A DNA stretch of 64,000 nucleotides from Polaribacter sp. (GTDB lineage: Bacteria; Bacteroidota; Bacteroidia; Flavobacteriales; Flavobacteriaceae). The stretch is from positions 1 to 64,000 of the forward strand of contig DYMN01000003.1 in assembly GCA_020740485.1 (NCBI GenBank). The letters run 5' to 3'. The notes beneath the pieces were generated by a model that saw nothing but the letters and a program-made list of their open reading frames with translations, ran no database searches and was not told the origin of the DNA. Positions 47,446 through 57,334 of this stretch are shown piece by piece (positions within the stretch are counted from its first letter, which is position 1; every line of letters starts with the position of its first letter). A program made the position numbers and the translations under genes.

Positions 47446-47783
47446 AAAAATTAAATTATCCTTTACATAATGAAGTAGAAAGTGTTTTTGAACCTTACGT
47501 TAATAAAACCAAAAGTTATGATTGTAAGGAAATTGTCAATATTCAATAAGATTGAAAGAACCCGTTTTCTCAATTTTAAATGGGAAAAATTACCTGTAGT
47601 TTTATTATTTATTCTCTACAGGGTATTATATTTAATATCAAAGAATTACACATACTTCTGAGGCAATAAAAGACTTTTTCTAAAGGATTTATAGAAATGA
47701 AATTGTATAAGAAAACACAATAATTTGTGTAAGTTTGTAAAAATTTAAATTTCGTAGACCACAACAAAAAACTCAACTTAAAA

Positions 47784-48449
47784 ATGTTATTTTCAGATTC
47801 CATAATAAGCATTATCACTTCCTCGTTTATAACCCTCTTTCCGGTTGTAAATCCTATTGGAACCTCCTTCATTTTAAATCCGATTTTATCTGATTTTGAA
47901 TTGAAAGATCAACGTCAAATAGCAAAAAAAATAGCGATTTACACTTTTATTTTAAGTCTGGTTACCGTGATCATCGGACAATATATTTTGCAATTATTTG
48001 GTTTAAGTGTCCCTATAGTGCAATTGGCAGGGGGAATTATTATTTCTAAAATGGGCTGGGAATTTATGAGTGATAAAAAGACGAAAAAGGAAGCAAACAT
48101 AAGTACTGAATCCGGACTAAATTCCATTAAAAATCAGTTGTTTTATCCTTTAACTTTTCCAATAACTGCGGGCGCAGGAACCATCTCAGTTTTATTGACT
48201 TTGACCGCACACAGCTCTAGTACGGATATACTAAAACGTATTACGCATATGGGTGCAATCATGATTGGAGTTCTTATCATTAGTATTATGATCTATGTTT
48301 TCTTTTCCAATACCTCTCGCATCATCAATCGTTGGGGCGAAAGTGGTAGAAATATAGTCAATAAAATATCCGCTTTTTTAGTTTTTGCGGTTGGATTAAA
48401 CATTTTTATACATGGTTTATTCAATGTGATTAAAAATTATCAATTTTAA
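47784..48449 (+). CDS. MarC family membrane protein
   Basis: FITLFPVVNPIGTSFIL, multi-TM, LTFPITAGAGTISVLLTL. Confidence 0.92.
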   Translation: MLFSDSIISIITSSFITLFPVVNPIGTSFILNPILSDFELKDQRQIAKKIAIYTFILSLVTVIIGQYILQLFGLSVPIVQLAGGIIISKMGWEFMSDKKTKKEANISTESGLNSIKNQLFYPLTFPITAGAGTISVLLTLTAHSSSTDILKRITHMGAIMIGVLIISIMIYVFFSNTSRIINRWGESGRNIVNKISAFLVFAVGLNIFIHGLFNVIKNYQF

Positions 48450-48604
48450 ATTATTTTATTTAATAAATTGATAATCTTCTAATTAATATTTATAAAATAC
48501 GTAACAATAGTTACATAAACTAAACTAATTCGCTCGTATTATTGCAAACACTAAATTAAAATTAAAAAAAACATCAACTTAATAACTCATCTAATTTCAA
48601 ACCT

Positions 48605-48949
48605 ATGTTATACACTGACTTAACGCACATTTCAACAGACGAAGAGTACAATAAATTATTGCAAGAAAACGAAAACGTTATGCTTATTTGCGGACGTATG
48701 GGACCGATGTGTATTCCTGTTTACGGCATTGCTGAAGAATTGGAAGAAGAATATCCGCATGTAAAATTTGTAGATTTAGAATTCGATATTCCTGCTGCTT
48801 ATCCGGTGCGAACTCTTCCTGAAGTTCGCGGATTTATGGGAATTCCTTTCACCATTTATTACAAAAACGGACAAGTAGTAAAAGCTACTTCAAGCATCCA
48901 AAATCGTCAACAAATTACTGCCATATTAGACGAATACTTCGAAAAATAA
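48605..48949 (+). CDS. Atypical thioredoxin-like protein (CGRMGPMC)
   Basis: NVMLICGRMGPMCIPVYGIAEELEEEYPHVKFVDLEFD...GIPFTIYYKNGQVV; Trx-like order with non-canonical cysteine spacing; next gene is trxB. Confidence 0.8.
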   Translation: MLYTDLTHISTDEEYNKLLQENENVMLICGRMGPMCIPVYGIAEELEEEYPHVKFVDLEFDIPAAYPVRTLPEVRGFMGIPFTIYYKNGQVVKATSSIQNRQQITAILDEYFEK

Positions 48950-48966
48950 TGGTTTAAACTATTAGT

Positions 48967-49899
48967 ATGAATCATTACGACACCATCATCATCGGTGGGG
49001 GTCCTTCGGGACTTACTGCCGGTATTTACTTATCGCGCGCCAAACTGAAAGCTTTGATTCTCAATCAAGGGGCTGTTGGTGGTCAAATGGTATTGACCCA
49101 CGAAATTGCAAATTATCCAGGCGTAGAAAGTATCAGCGGTTATCAATTAGCTAATATTATGAAAAACCAAGCCAAGAGTTTTGGAACTAAAATCAAAACT
49201 ATAGGCGAAATCACCAATTTAGATTTACTAAGCAAAGTAAAATCTGTTACAGTAGATAACACTGAAACTTTTACTGCTGATAGCATTATTTTAGCTTCCG
49301 GTGGGCGTTCACGCACATTGGGTGTTCCAGGTGAAGACACCTTTAAAGGACGTGGTATTTCCTATTGTGCTACTTGCGATGGCGACTTCTTTACCGACAA
49401 AGAAATCATCGTGGTGGGTGGTGGAAATTCCGCTTTAGAAGAAGCTGTTTCATTGACCAAATATGCGAGTAAAGTTACTATAGTCCATCAGTTTGATCAT
49501 TTTCAAGCTTTTGAACACGCTATTCAAGAAGCCACCGAACATCCCAAAATCAATTTCATTATGGAATCCACGATTTCAGGTTTTAACGGAGATGATAAAT
49601 TGGAAAGTGTAGATGTTTTGAACCTTAAAACCAACGTAATTACTAAAATACCCATTGATGGAGTCTTTATTTTTATTGGTTATGTTCCCAATACTGAATT
49701 CTTAGAAGGAAAGATGGAACGAAACAAATGGGGCGAAATAGGAGTTGATTCTTTGATGAACACTCCAATTTCCGGAGTATTTGCAGCGGGTGATTGCATT
49801 GCAAAAAAATACCGTCAGGTAAGTACGGCTGTGGGCGAAGGAACCATTGCTGCCCTTACGGCTTCAGCTTATTTAAATGATTTAAAAACCAAAAAATAA
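48967..49899 (+). CDS. trxB: Thioredoxin reductase (NAD(P)/FAD-dependent)
   Basis: IIGGGPSGLTAGIYLSRA, SYCATCDGDFF redox site, VVGGGNSALEEAV, GVFAAGDC. Confidence 0.95.
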   Translation: MNHYDTIIIGGGPSGLTAGIYLSRAKLKALILNQGAVGGQMVLTHEIANYPGVESISGYQLANIMKNQAKSFGTKIKTIGEITNLDLLSKVKSVTVDNTETFTADSIILASGGRSRTLGVPGEDTFKGRGISYCATCDGDFFTDKEIIVVGGGNSALEEAVSLTKYASKVTIVHQFDHFQAFEHAIQEATEHPKINFIMESTISGFNGDDKLESVDVLNLKTNVITKIPIDGVFIFIGYVPNTEFLEGKMERNKWGEIGVDSLMNTPISGVFAAGDCIAKKYRQVSTAVGEGTIAALTASAYLNDLKTKK

Positions 49900-49920
49900 A
49901 CATCTTAATTTTTTAAAAAT

Positions 49921-49963
49921 AAGTCATCGGATTGTTTTTATATTTGCATTTCGATGACTTTTT
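49921..49963 (+). terminator. Terminator-like hairpin after trxB
   Basis: AAGTCATCG...CGATGACTT followed by TTTC; ends about 10 nt before the next ATG. Confidence 0.65.
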
Positions 49964-49972
49964 CTTTTATTT

Positions 49973-50380
49973 ATGACTGCAACTATAATTTTAATTTCTA
50001 TTGCTCTTATTTTTATAAGTTTTCTTGTATATCTCAATAAATTCAAAAAAGCACCTATGCCTGCCAATCATGAAAAAGTCATCGAGCTGACGGACATTAC
50101 CTTTGAAAAAAACATTGCGGGGAAAACCGTTTTAGTTGATTTTTGGGCAGAATGGTGTGTGCCTTGCAAGGTAATGGCTCCTGTTCTCAATGAATTAGCC
50201 GCCGAGCTTCCTGAAGGTTATTTCATTGGAAAAATTGACGTTGAAAAATATCCACGTAGCTCTCAAAAATACGGTATTCGCGGGATTCCTACTTTAATTT
50301 TATTCAAAAACGGAAAGGAAGTAGAGCGTTTTGTCGGTGTAAAACCAAAGGGTTTTTTGAAAGATAAAATAATGAAGTAA
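49973..50380 (+). CDS. Thioredoxin with N-terminal membrane anchor
   Basis: N-terminal TM (ATIILISIALIFISFLVYL) and VDFWAEWCVPCKVMAPVLNELA. Confidence 0.92.
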   Translation: MTATIILISIALIFISFLVYLNKFKKAPMPANHEKVIELTDITFEKNIAGKTVLVDFWAEWCVPCKVMAPVLNELAAELPEGYFIGKIDVEKYPRSSQKYGIRGIPTLILFKNGKEVERFVGVKPKGFLKDKIMK

Positions 50381-50427
50381 TTTGATAATTTGATAATTTG
50401 CTAATTTGGAAATATGTTAATGCGATG

Positions 50428-50515
50428 CACTGAGCTCGCCTGCACTGAGTTTATCGAAGTGTCGAAGTGTGATAATCTGCTAATTTGCTAAAGTGATAAT
50501 CTGCTAATTTGCTAA
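50428..50515. repeat. Intergenic repeat cluster (CACTGAG...TCGAAGTG words and 24-bp-period TGATAATCTGCTAATTTGCTAA)
   Basis: TGATAATCTGCTAATTTGCTAA at 50470-50491 and 50494-50515; CACTGAG/GAAGTG words at 50428-50469. Confidence 0.8.
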
Positions 50516-50569
50516 TCTGCTAATTAAAAAAACTATCTTTGCTCTATTGAAATTTGAAAACCACTTTAC

Positions 50570-52303
50570 ATGCGTTGGACACTCAAACCCGAACCTGATG
50601 CAAAAAAAATAGAAGTTCTTTCACGTGAATTGAGCGTGGACAGAATAATTGCCAAAACTTTGTTGCAAAGGGGAATCCAAAATTACGACCAAGCCAAAGC
50701 CTTTTTTCGTCCGCTACTTTCTGATTTACACCAGCCATTTCTGATGAAGGATATGGAAAAGGCGGTGAGTAGAATTGAAAAAGCTATTGAAAATCGTGAA
50801 AATATATTAGTTTACGGTGATTATGACGTAGATGGCACTACGGCTGTGGCATTGGTATTTCAATATTTAATAAAATTTAATCCCAACCTTGCCACCTACG
50901 TTCCCGACCGGGACACCGAAGGATATGGCATTTCATTTCAAGGCATTGACTTTGCGTATGACAATGATTTTTCTTTAGTAATTGCCTTAGATTGTGGCAT
51001 CAAAGCAGTGGACAAAATAGATTACGCTAACGAAAAGAATATTGATTTTATCATCTGCGACCATCATACACCCGGTGAAACTTTGCCGGATGCCGTTGCT
51101 ATCTTAAATCCAAAACAAATAGATTGTCCGTATCCCTACAAAGAATTAAGTGGTTGTGGAATAGGCTTTAAACTCATTCAAGCGTTACAGGAGAAACAAG
51201 GAGGAAATGTAGAGGAAATTACCCATTTTTTAGATTTGGTAGCTACGAGTATTGCTGCGGATATTGTTCCGATAACCGGAGAAAACCGCATTTTAGCTTA
51301 TCACGGATTAAAAATAATCAACGAAAATCCAAGTGTGGGCATAAAAGCGATGATGGGGGAAGTCCAAAAAGAAAAAATGGATATCACCGATGTCGTTTTT
51401 CTCATAGCACCGCGCATTAATGCTGCCGGAAGACTAAAGCATGCCCATCAAGCCGTTGAATTATTAATAGAGCAAAATCCGGAAAAAGCTATACAAATGG
51501 CTGCAAGTATCGGGACTATTAATTCCGATCGAAAAAATTTGGACCAACTCATTACACAAGATGCTTTAAAGCAAATTGAATCTCAACTAAATGAAAATCA
51601 ATATACAACAGTAGTTTACAACGAAGAATGGCACAAAGGCGTTATTGGTATTGTGGCATCTCGGCTCATAGAAACTTATTATCGTCCTACTGTGGTTTTT
51701 ACAGAAAGCAATGGTTTATTAGTTGCTTCAGCTCGTTCGGTAAAAGGCTTTGATTTGTATGAAGCCCTCGAAAGTTGCAACGGATATATTGAACAATTTG
51801 GGGGACATAAATATGCGGCCGGATTGAGAATTCTACCCGAAAACTTAGATAACTTTAAACAAAAGTTTGAAGAAGTGGTTAAAAATAGCATCCCCGAAGA
51901 ACTGCGCGAACCCGAATTAAAAATTGATTCCGAAATATTTTTGTCAGATATTTCACCAAAATTCTATAGAATTATTCAACAAATGGCTCCTTTTGGGCCT
52001 CATAATATGCAACCGGTTTTTATGGCTTCCGGATTAAGAGATAATGGGTACAGCAGAACAGTAGGTAGTGATTCAAGCCATTTAAAATTAAGTATCGTTG
52101 AAGGAGCTAATCCGAAAACTTATAATGGCATTGCTTTTGGAATGGGTAAAAATATAGATTTAATAAAAAAACCTTTTAAAACTGCTTTCACCTTAGATGA
52201 AAATATTTGGAATGGAATTTCAAGTATCCAACTGAAAATAAAAGATATTAAGCAAGAAGCAACCCAAAATGAAAAATATGATTTAAATGTTGCCAATGAA
52301 TAA
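50570..52303 (+). CDS. recJ: Single-stranded-DNA-specific exonuclease RecJ
   Basis: VYGDYDVDGTTAVAL DHH motif, IALDCGIKAVDKIDYA, DFIICDHHTPGETLP, GRLKHAHQAVELL. Confidence 0.96.
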   Translation: MRWTLKPEPDAKKIEVLSRELSVDRIIAKTLLQRGIQNYDQAKAFFRPLLSDLHQPFLMKDMEKAVSRIEKAIENRENILVYGDYDVDGTTAVALVFQYLIKFNPNLATYVPDRDTEGYGISFQGIDFAYDNDFSLVIALDCGIKAVDKIDYANEKNIDFIICDHHTPGETLPDAVAILNPKQIDCPYPYKELSGCGIGFKLIQALQEKQGGNVEEITHFLDLVATSIAADIVPITGENRILAYHGLKIINENPSVGIKAMMGEVQKEKMDITDVVFLIAPRINAAGRLKHAHQAVELLIEQNPEKAIQMAASIGTINSDRKNLDQLITQDALKQIESQLNENQYTTVVYNEEWHKGVIGIVASRLIETYYRPTVVFTESNGLLVASARSVKGFDLYEALESCNGYIEQFGGHKYAAGLRILPENLDNFKQKFEEVVKNSIPEELREPELKIDSEIFLSDISPKFYRIIQQMAPFGPHNMQPVFMASGLRDNGYSRTVGSDSSHLKLSIVEGANPKTYNGIAFGMGKNIDLIKKPFKTAFTLDENIWNGISSIQLKIKDIKQEATQNEKYDLNVANE

Positions 52304-52482
52304 AAAAATTTACACGCCGACATACATGGATTTAAAATGAAATTTCCCCCGCTCCTCTAAGTGTCTCCGCAATGCGCCACAAATATCTCCAAGCTCAAAT
52401 ATAGCGTTTATAACGTAGTAAAAGTATCGAATTTAAACGATGAGGTGGTTTGGGCAGCAGCTATTTAGAATATTGTGAGTCC

Positions 52483-53307
52483 TTAAACCGAAATTTTCCC
52501 ACTGATGTGGGGATGTGGATGGTAATCGGTCAACTCAAAATCTTCAAATTTAAAATCAAAAATATTTTTCACATTCGGATTGATGTTTATTTTGGGCAAG
52601 GGTCTCGGTTCACGCGATAATTGCAATTGCACTTGTTCCAAATGATTGTTGTATATATGGGTATCGCCTAATACGTGCACAAAATCACCGGGGAGTAAAT
52701 CGGTTACTTGAGCTATCATCATCGTGAGCAACGAATAGGAAGCAATGTTGAAGGGAACTCCCAAAAAAGTATCACAACTGCGTTGATACATCTGACACGA
52801 GAGTTTTCCATCGGCTACATAAAATTGAAAAAATGCATGACAAGGTGGTAAAGCCGCTTTACCATTGGCAACATTTTCGGCAAAACTGACGGAAGTGTCC
52901 GGCAATACCGACGGATTCCAAGCGCTGATAAGCATTCTACGCGAATTAGGATTGGTTTTGATCGTGTCAATGAGTTCTGTAATTTGGTCTATACCTTCGC
53001 CGTTCCAATTGCGCCATTGGCTGCCATAAATGGGGCCTAAATCGCCATTTTCATCCGCCCATTCATCCCAAATTTTCACCCCGTTTTCTTGTAGATATTT
53101 CACATTGGTTTCGCCATTGAGAAACCATAATAATTCGTGAATAATGGATTTAAGATGCAGTTTTTTGGTGGTCAATAGCGGAAAACCTTCGCTCAAATCA
53201 AAACGCATTTGATAGCCAAACACGCTGATGGTTCCTGTTCCGGTACGGTCGCCTTTTTGAACACCGTTTTTCACTATATGGTCTAATAAATCTAAATAGG
53301 GTCGCAT
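52483..53307 (-). CDS. thyA: Thymidylate synthase
   Basis: [63 protein letters not shown]. Confidence 0.98.
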   Translation of the reverse strand: MRPYLDLLDHIVKNGVQKGDRTGTGTISVFGYQMRFDLSEGFPLLTTKKLHLKSIIHELLWFLNGETNVKYLQENGVKIWDEWADENGDLGPIYGSQWRNWNGEGIDQITELIDTIKTNPNSRRMLISAWNPSVLPDTSVSFAENVANGKAALPPCHAFFQFYVADGKLSCQMYQRSCDTFLGVPFNIASYSLLTMMIAQVTDLLPGDFVHVLGDTHIYNNHLEQVQLQLSREPRPLPKININPNVKNIFDFKFEDFELTDYHPHPHISGKISV

Positions 53308-53315
53308 GAGCTGGA

Positions 53316-54029
53316 TTAGTTTTTATAATGTGTCACAAACGCGTCTTTAAACTTTGATTGTATCTTTTTTCGTAAAGCAATTGCCGCTTTTTGATTTTCA
53401 AAATTACCTATCACCACTTGATACAAAATAGTGTTGTCTTTGGAATATTCAAACACAAATACCGTTTCGTTAGTGATTTCGGCAATGGATTTTTTCACTT
53501 TTTCAATATTCTCTAATTCTTTAAAAGAACCTACTTGAATACCATAATACCATTTTTTTTCTATTTCTTTGAGGTCGATATTATTAGAAACATTGGTAGT
53601 ATCTATTGGGCTTACAGAAACCTCAGAAATTGAATCTCGAATGGCTATGGGCTGTTCTATGTTAGCCGGCAAAGAATCTAAAACCTTAATATGAACTTTT
53701 CCTATCCCGGTGGCAATCAAATCTAATTCTTTGGCTGCGGCTTTTGATAAGTCTATCAATCTATTTTTTGAAAAAGGTCCACGATCATTGATTTTTACTA
53801 CAACTTGTTTGTTGTTTTTAGGATTGGTAACCAAAAGATTAGTTCCAAAAGGCAAGGTACGATGCGCTGCGGTATATTTAGAATTGTCAAATTTTTCGCC
53901 GTTCGACGTTTTCCTACCATCGAATTTATCGGCATAATAAGAAGCAATGCCCACTGAATCTTTTAGTATTTGGGCATTATTCTCTATACTGATGGTAAAA
54001 AAACAAATTAATAGTAGATGCTTGATCAT
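53316..54029 (-). CDS. RlpA-like septal ring lytic transglycosylase with SPOR domain
   Basis: [46 protein letters not shown]...[10 protein letters not shown]-terminal SPOR-like [15 protein letters not shown]. Confidence 0.92.
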   Translation of the reverse strand: MIKHLLLICFFTISIENNAQILKDSVGIASYYADKFDGRKTSNGEKFDNSKYTAAHRTLPFGTNLLVTNPKNNKQVVVKINDRGPFSKNRLIDLSKAAAKELDLIATGIGKVHIKVLDSLPANIEQPIAIRDSISEVSVSPIDTTNVSNNIDLKEIEKKWYYGIQVGSFKELENIEKVKKSIAEITNETVFVFEYSKDNTILYQVVIGNFENQKAAIALRKKIQSKFKDAFVTHYKN

Positions 54030-54152
54030 GTTTTCTTAATCTATTACTAAACATGAAGTTTAGTTTTCAAAATCTAAAAATTGAATTATCTCATTTTGAT
54101 GCTTCTCCAAAATTAGAAATAAGTCCCTAGTTGATAAATTCCCTGTTCTGAT

Positions 54153-54374
54153 CTAAATAATTTTTGGAGGTATCCCTTTTAGAATACTTATTTTGTAAAA
54201 ATCTGCGTCGAAAGTAACGATTGTAAAATTTTCACGGTGTGCATAATTCCAAATTTTATCATCTTCTTGGTTTTGCAAAGAAACATGTGACACATGTTTA
54301 CTCTCTGGAAAAAGCTTGATAATTTTTTTAACTATACTATAAGAAATATTTTGATCAAATAGAAGTTTCATCAA
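54153..54374 (-). CDS. DUF5615 PIN-like putative toxin
   Basis: MKLLFDQNISYSIVKKIIKLFPESKHVSHVSL...DDKIWNYAHRENFTIVTFDADF; overlaps the upstream DUF433 ORF by 4 nt. Confidence 0.85.
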   Translation of the reverse strand: MMKLLFDQNISYSIVKKIIKLFPESKHVSHVSLQNQEDDKIWNYAHRENFTIVTFDADFYKISILKGIPPKII

Positions 54375-54592
54375 ATATGAAGGAGTTTGAATTCCCTATC
54401 TGCTGCGTACATAAGACATGCTTTTATGTCGTCTTCTTTAAGTTCAGGAAAATCTTTTAGAATTTCCTTGTTAGTCATCCCGGATGCCATCCAGCCTAAT
54501 ACATCATAAACACTAATTCGGGTTTCACGAATACAAGGTTTACCAAATCTTTTGTTGGGGTTTATTTTAATAATTTTTTTATAATCCATCAT
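54371..54592 (-). CDS. DUF433 putative antitoxin
   Basis: INPNKRFGKPCIRETRISVYDVLGWMASGMTNKEILKDFPELKEDDIKACLMYAADRE. Confidence 0.87.
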   Translation of the reverse strand: MMDYKKIIKINPNKRFGKPCIRETRISVYDVLGWMASGMTNKEILKDFPELKEDDIKACLMYAADREFKLLHI

Positions 54593-54604
54593 ATCAATAC
54601 TAAA

Positions 54605-55966
54605 TTAATGTGAAACTTCACCAATGGCATTTGGATCGTGTTTGTGTTTGAACATGACGGCAAATAATACTGCCACTACCAATGCATAAGCGGCAAAAGT
54701 AAGCCAGATTTCATGCCACATTTTGTCTCCATTGGGGGCAGTAAAAAAGTTTTTAATCAAATAACCGCTAGCCAAACTTCCCATGATGGCGCCAAAACCG
54801 TTGGTCATCATCATAAATAGACCTTGCGCTGAAGAACGTATTTTGGAATTGGTGTTGGTTTCTACAAAAAGCGATCCTGAAATATTGAAAAAATCAAATG
54901 CCATTCCGTAAACAATGCATGATACTATTATCATCCATAACCCTTCTGCAGGGTTTCCAAAAGAGAATAATCCAAAACGTAAAACCCAAGCAAACAAAGA
55001 AATGAGCATTACTTTTTTAATACCAAATCGTTTTAAAAAGAATGGAATTGCTAATATGAATACGGTTTCAGAAATTTGAGAGATTGACATAATTATAGTA
55101 GAATACTTAATAATCAATGCGGGATATATAGCGTTAATATTGTTAAAAACAAATACTATTTTATCCCAATAATTATCAATATTTTCGATTTGAGGCAAAT
55201 ATTGTTCATTAAATAAATCAATTATATTTTTATAAGGAGATACATTACCAAAATCAGATATATAAACATCACCGTACATATTAGTTAATTGTAAAGCAGC
55301 CCCTAACATCATACTAAACAAAAAGAACAATGCTAACTTATAGTCATTGAATAATTTGAATGCGTTCAATCCAAATTTTTCAGCTAAAGTGGTGTTGCCG
55401 GAAATTTTATTTTCCGGTTTTACTTGGGGTAATGTAAACGCATAAACCCCTAATATTATGGCTCCAATCGCAGCAATATAAAATTGGTTAGCTGTTGCTT
55501 TGTTTCCGGATAAATTGGTTACCCACATCGCCACAATAAAACCGATGGTTCCCCAAACTCTAATAGGAGGAAACGCTTTGATGACATCAAAATTATTGGT
55601 TTTTAATATACTGTAAGCTACTGAATTAGATAGAGATATTGTAGGCATATAAAACATCATTGCCGTACCCATTACAAAAATAAATACAATAGGATCGTTG
55701 ACTTGAGGTAAAAAGAACAAAGTGAGTCCATACCCCAAATGTAATATACCATATAATTTTTCCGCATTAATCCATTTATCCGCAATTATTCCTGTAAGCG
55801 GCGGCATAAACAAGGATGCAATCGCTAACGTACTAAACACCCAACCAAATAAATCCGGAGCCCAGTGTTTGGTGCCAAACCAATAATTGGCTATTGTAAT
55901 CAACCATGCTCCCCAAACAAAAAATTGAAGGAAGCTCATCAGGGTTAGTTTAAGTTTTAAGTTCAT
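54605..55966 (-). CDS. MFS nucleoside permease-like transporter (nucleoside:H+ symporter family)
   Basis: 12-TM-like protein; LTLMSFLQFFVWGAWLITIANYW, FPPIRVWGTIGFIVAMW, SSAQGLFMMMTNGFGAIMGSL. Confidence 0.85.
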   Translation of the reverse strand: MNLKLKLTLMSFLQFFVWGAWLITIANYWFGTKHWAPDLFGWVFSTLAIASLFMPPLTGIIADKWINAEKLYGILHLGYGLTLFFLPQVNDPIVFIFVMGTAMMFYMPTISLSNSVAYSILKTNNFDVIKAFPPIRVWGTIGFIVAMWVTNLSGNKATANQFYIAAIGAIILGVYAFTLPQVKPENKISGNTTLAEKFGLNAFKLFNDYKLALFFLFSMMLGAALQLTNMYGDVYISDFGNVSPYKNIIDLFNEQYLPQIENIDNYWDKIVFVFNNINAIYPALIIKYSTIIMSISQISETVFILAIPFFLKRFGIKKVMLISLFAWVLRFGLFSFGNPAEGLWMIIVSCIVYGMAFDFFNISGSLFVETNTNSKIRSSAQGLFMMMTNGFGAIMGSLASGYLIKNFFTAPNGDKMWHEIWLTFAAYALVVAVLFAVMFKHKHDPNAIGEVSH

Positions 55967-56046
55967 CTCATTGTGTAAATTAAATTATTAACTATTAGGT
56001 TCAACCCAAAAACGAATTAATGCGTTTTTCTTGGGTATATAAAAAA

Positions 56047-57270
56047 TTACAAATCTTCAATCTCTCTGTCTCTAAAGCCCATCAAATAAAGTACAGCATC
56101 TAATCCTATGGTAGAGATAGATTGTTTGGCGTTTTCTTTTACTTTGGGTTTGGCGTGAAAAGCGATGCCCAATCCGGCAGCGTTCAGCATAGGTAAATCA
56201 TTAGCACCGTCGCCTACGGCAACGGTTTGCTCTAAGTGTATATCTTCTTTAAAGGCGAGTTTTTTTAGTAATTCTGCTTTTATCTCGCCATTGACAATCT
56301 CGCCAATGTGCCTGCCGGTAAGTTTTCCGTCTTTGATTTCCAAGTTATTGGCAAAGACGTAGTCTATACCCAATTTTCGTTTTAAATATTCTCCAAAATA
56401 AGTAAAACCTCCCGATAGAATCGCTGTTTTGTATCCGTATTTTTTGAGTACTTGAAACAAGCGTTCGGCACCTTCGGTTATCGGTAGATTTTCGGCAATT
56501 CCTTTCATCACGCTTTCATCCAAACCTTTGAGTAGGGCAATGCGCTTTTTAAAACTTTCATTAAAATCAAGATGACCTTGCATGGCTTGTTCTGTTATTT
56601 CGTGGACTTCTTCGCCCACACCTGCCAATTTCGCCAACTCCACAATCACTTCAGTTTGTATCAATGTGCTGTCCATATCAAAGCAAACCAACCGACGGTT
56701 ACGCCTGAAAATATTGTCTTCTTGAAAGGCAATATCAGCGCCGGTTTCTTGCGCTGCTTTGATAAAGCATTCTCTGATGAGGGCTTTATTTTTAGGCGTA
56801 CCCCGAACGGAAAATTCAACACTAGCTTTGGTTTTAGCATCCGATTTGTTCAGATGAACCCTTCCGGTCAATCGTGAAATGGTATCGATATTCAATCCTT
56901 GTTTAAAAATAACTTCACTTACTCTCGCTAATTGTACAGAAGTAATTTTTCTTGCTATTAATGTAATTATGTAACGCTCTTTACCTTGTTGCGCTACCCA
57001 GCTTTCATATTCATCTCTTTGAATAGGCGTAAATTTGATGTTGATGTCTAATTCATAGGCTTTTAAGAGTAAATCTTTCAGAATGGAAGAGGCTTCTTTT
57101 TCTTTGGGATGGACAAATAAAATACCCAGAGATAGTTGGTCGTGAATTACAGACTGACCTACATCTAACACATCCACTTTATGAGAAGCTAATATATCCG
57201 TAAGCAAGGAGGTGATACCGGGATGATCTGTTCCGGTAATGTTTAAAAGTATAATCTCATTTAGATGCAT
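56047..57270 (-). CDS. serB: Phosphoserine phosphatase with N-terminal ACT-like domains
   Basis: VCFDMDSTLIQTEVIVELAKLAGVG, AILSGGFTYFG, VAVGDGANDLPMLNAAGLGIAF; N-terminal ITGTDHPGITSLLTDIL. Confidence 0.95.
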   Translation of the reverse strand: MHLNEIILLNITGTDHPGITSLLTDILASHKVDVLDVGQSVIHDQLSLGILFVHPKEKEASSILKDLLLKAYELDINIKFTPIQRDEYESWVAQQGKERYIITLIARKITSVQLARVSEVIFKQGLNIDTISRLTGRVHLNKSDAKTKASVEFSVRGTPKNKALIRECFIKAAQETGADIAFQEDNIFRRNRRLVCFDMDSTLIQTEVIVELAKLAGVGEEVHEITEQAMQGHLDFNESFKKRIALLKGLDESVMKGIAENLPITEGAERLFQVLKKYGYKTAILSGGFTYFGEYLKRKLGIDYVFANNLEIKDGKLTGRHIGEIVNGEIKAELLKKLAFKEDIHLEQTVAVGDGANDLPMLNAAGLGIAFHAKPKVKENAKQSISTIGLDAVLYLMGFRDREIEDL

Positions 57271-57334
57271 ATAATATTTCTTAATTCTGCGGGTTTTAAG
57301 CTATTTTTGATTACTTTAAGAACTGAAAAAATGG

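Noticed and set aside
50470-50515. Repeat-spacer-like structure considered as CRISPR
   Set aside because: The 22-nt words are separated by 2 nt; simple AT-rich tandem repeat.
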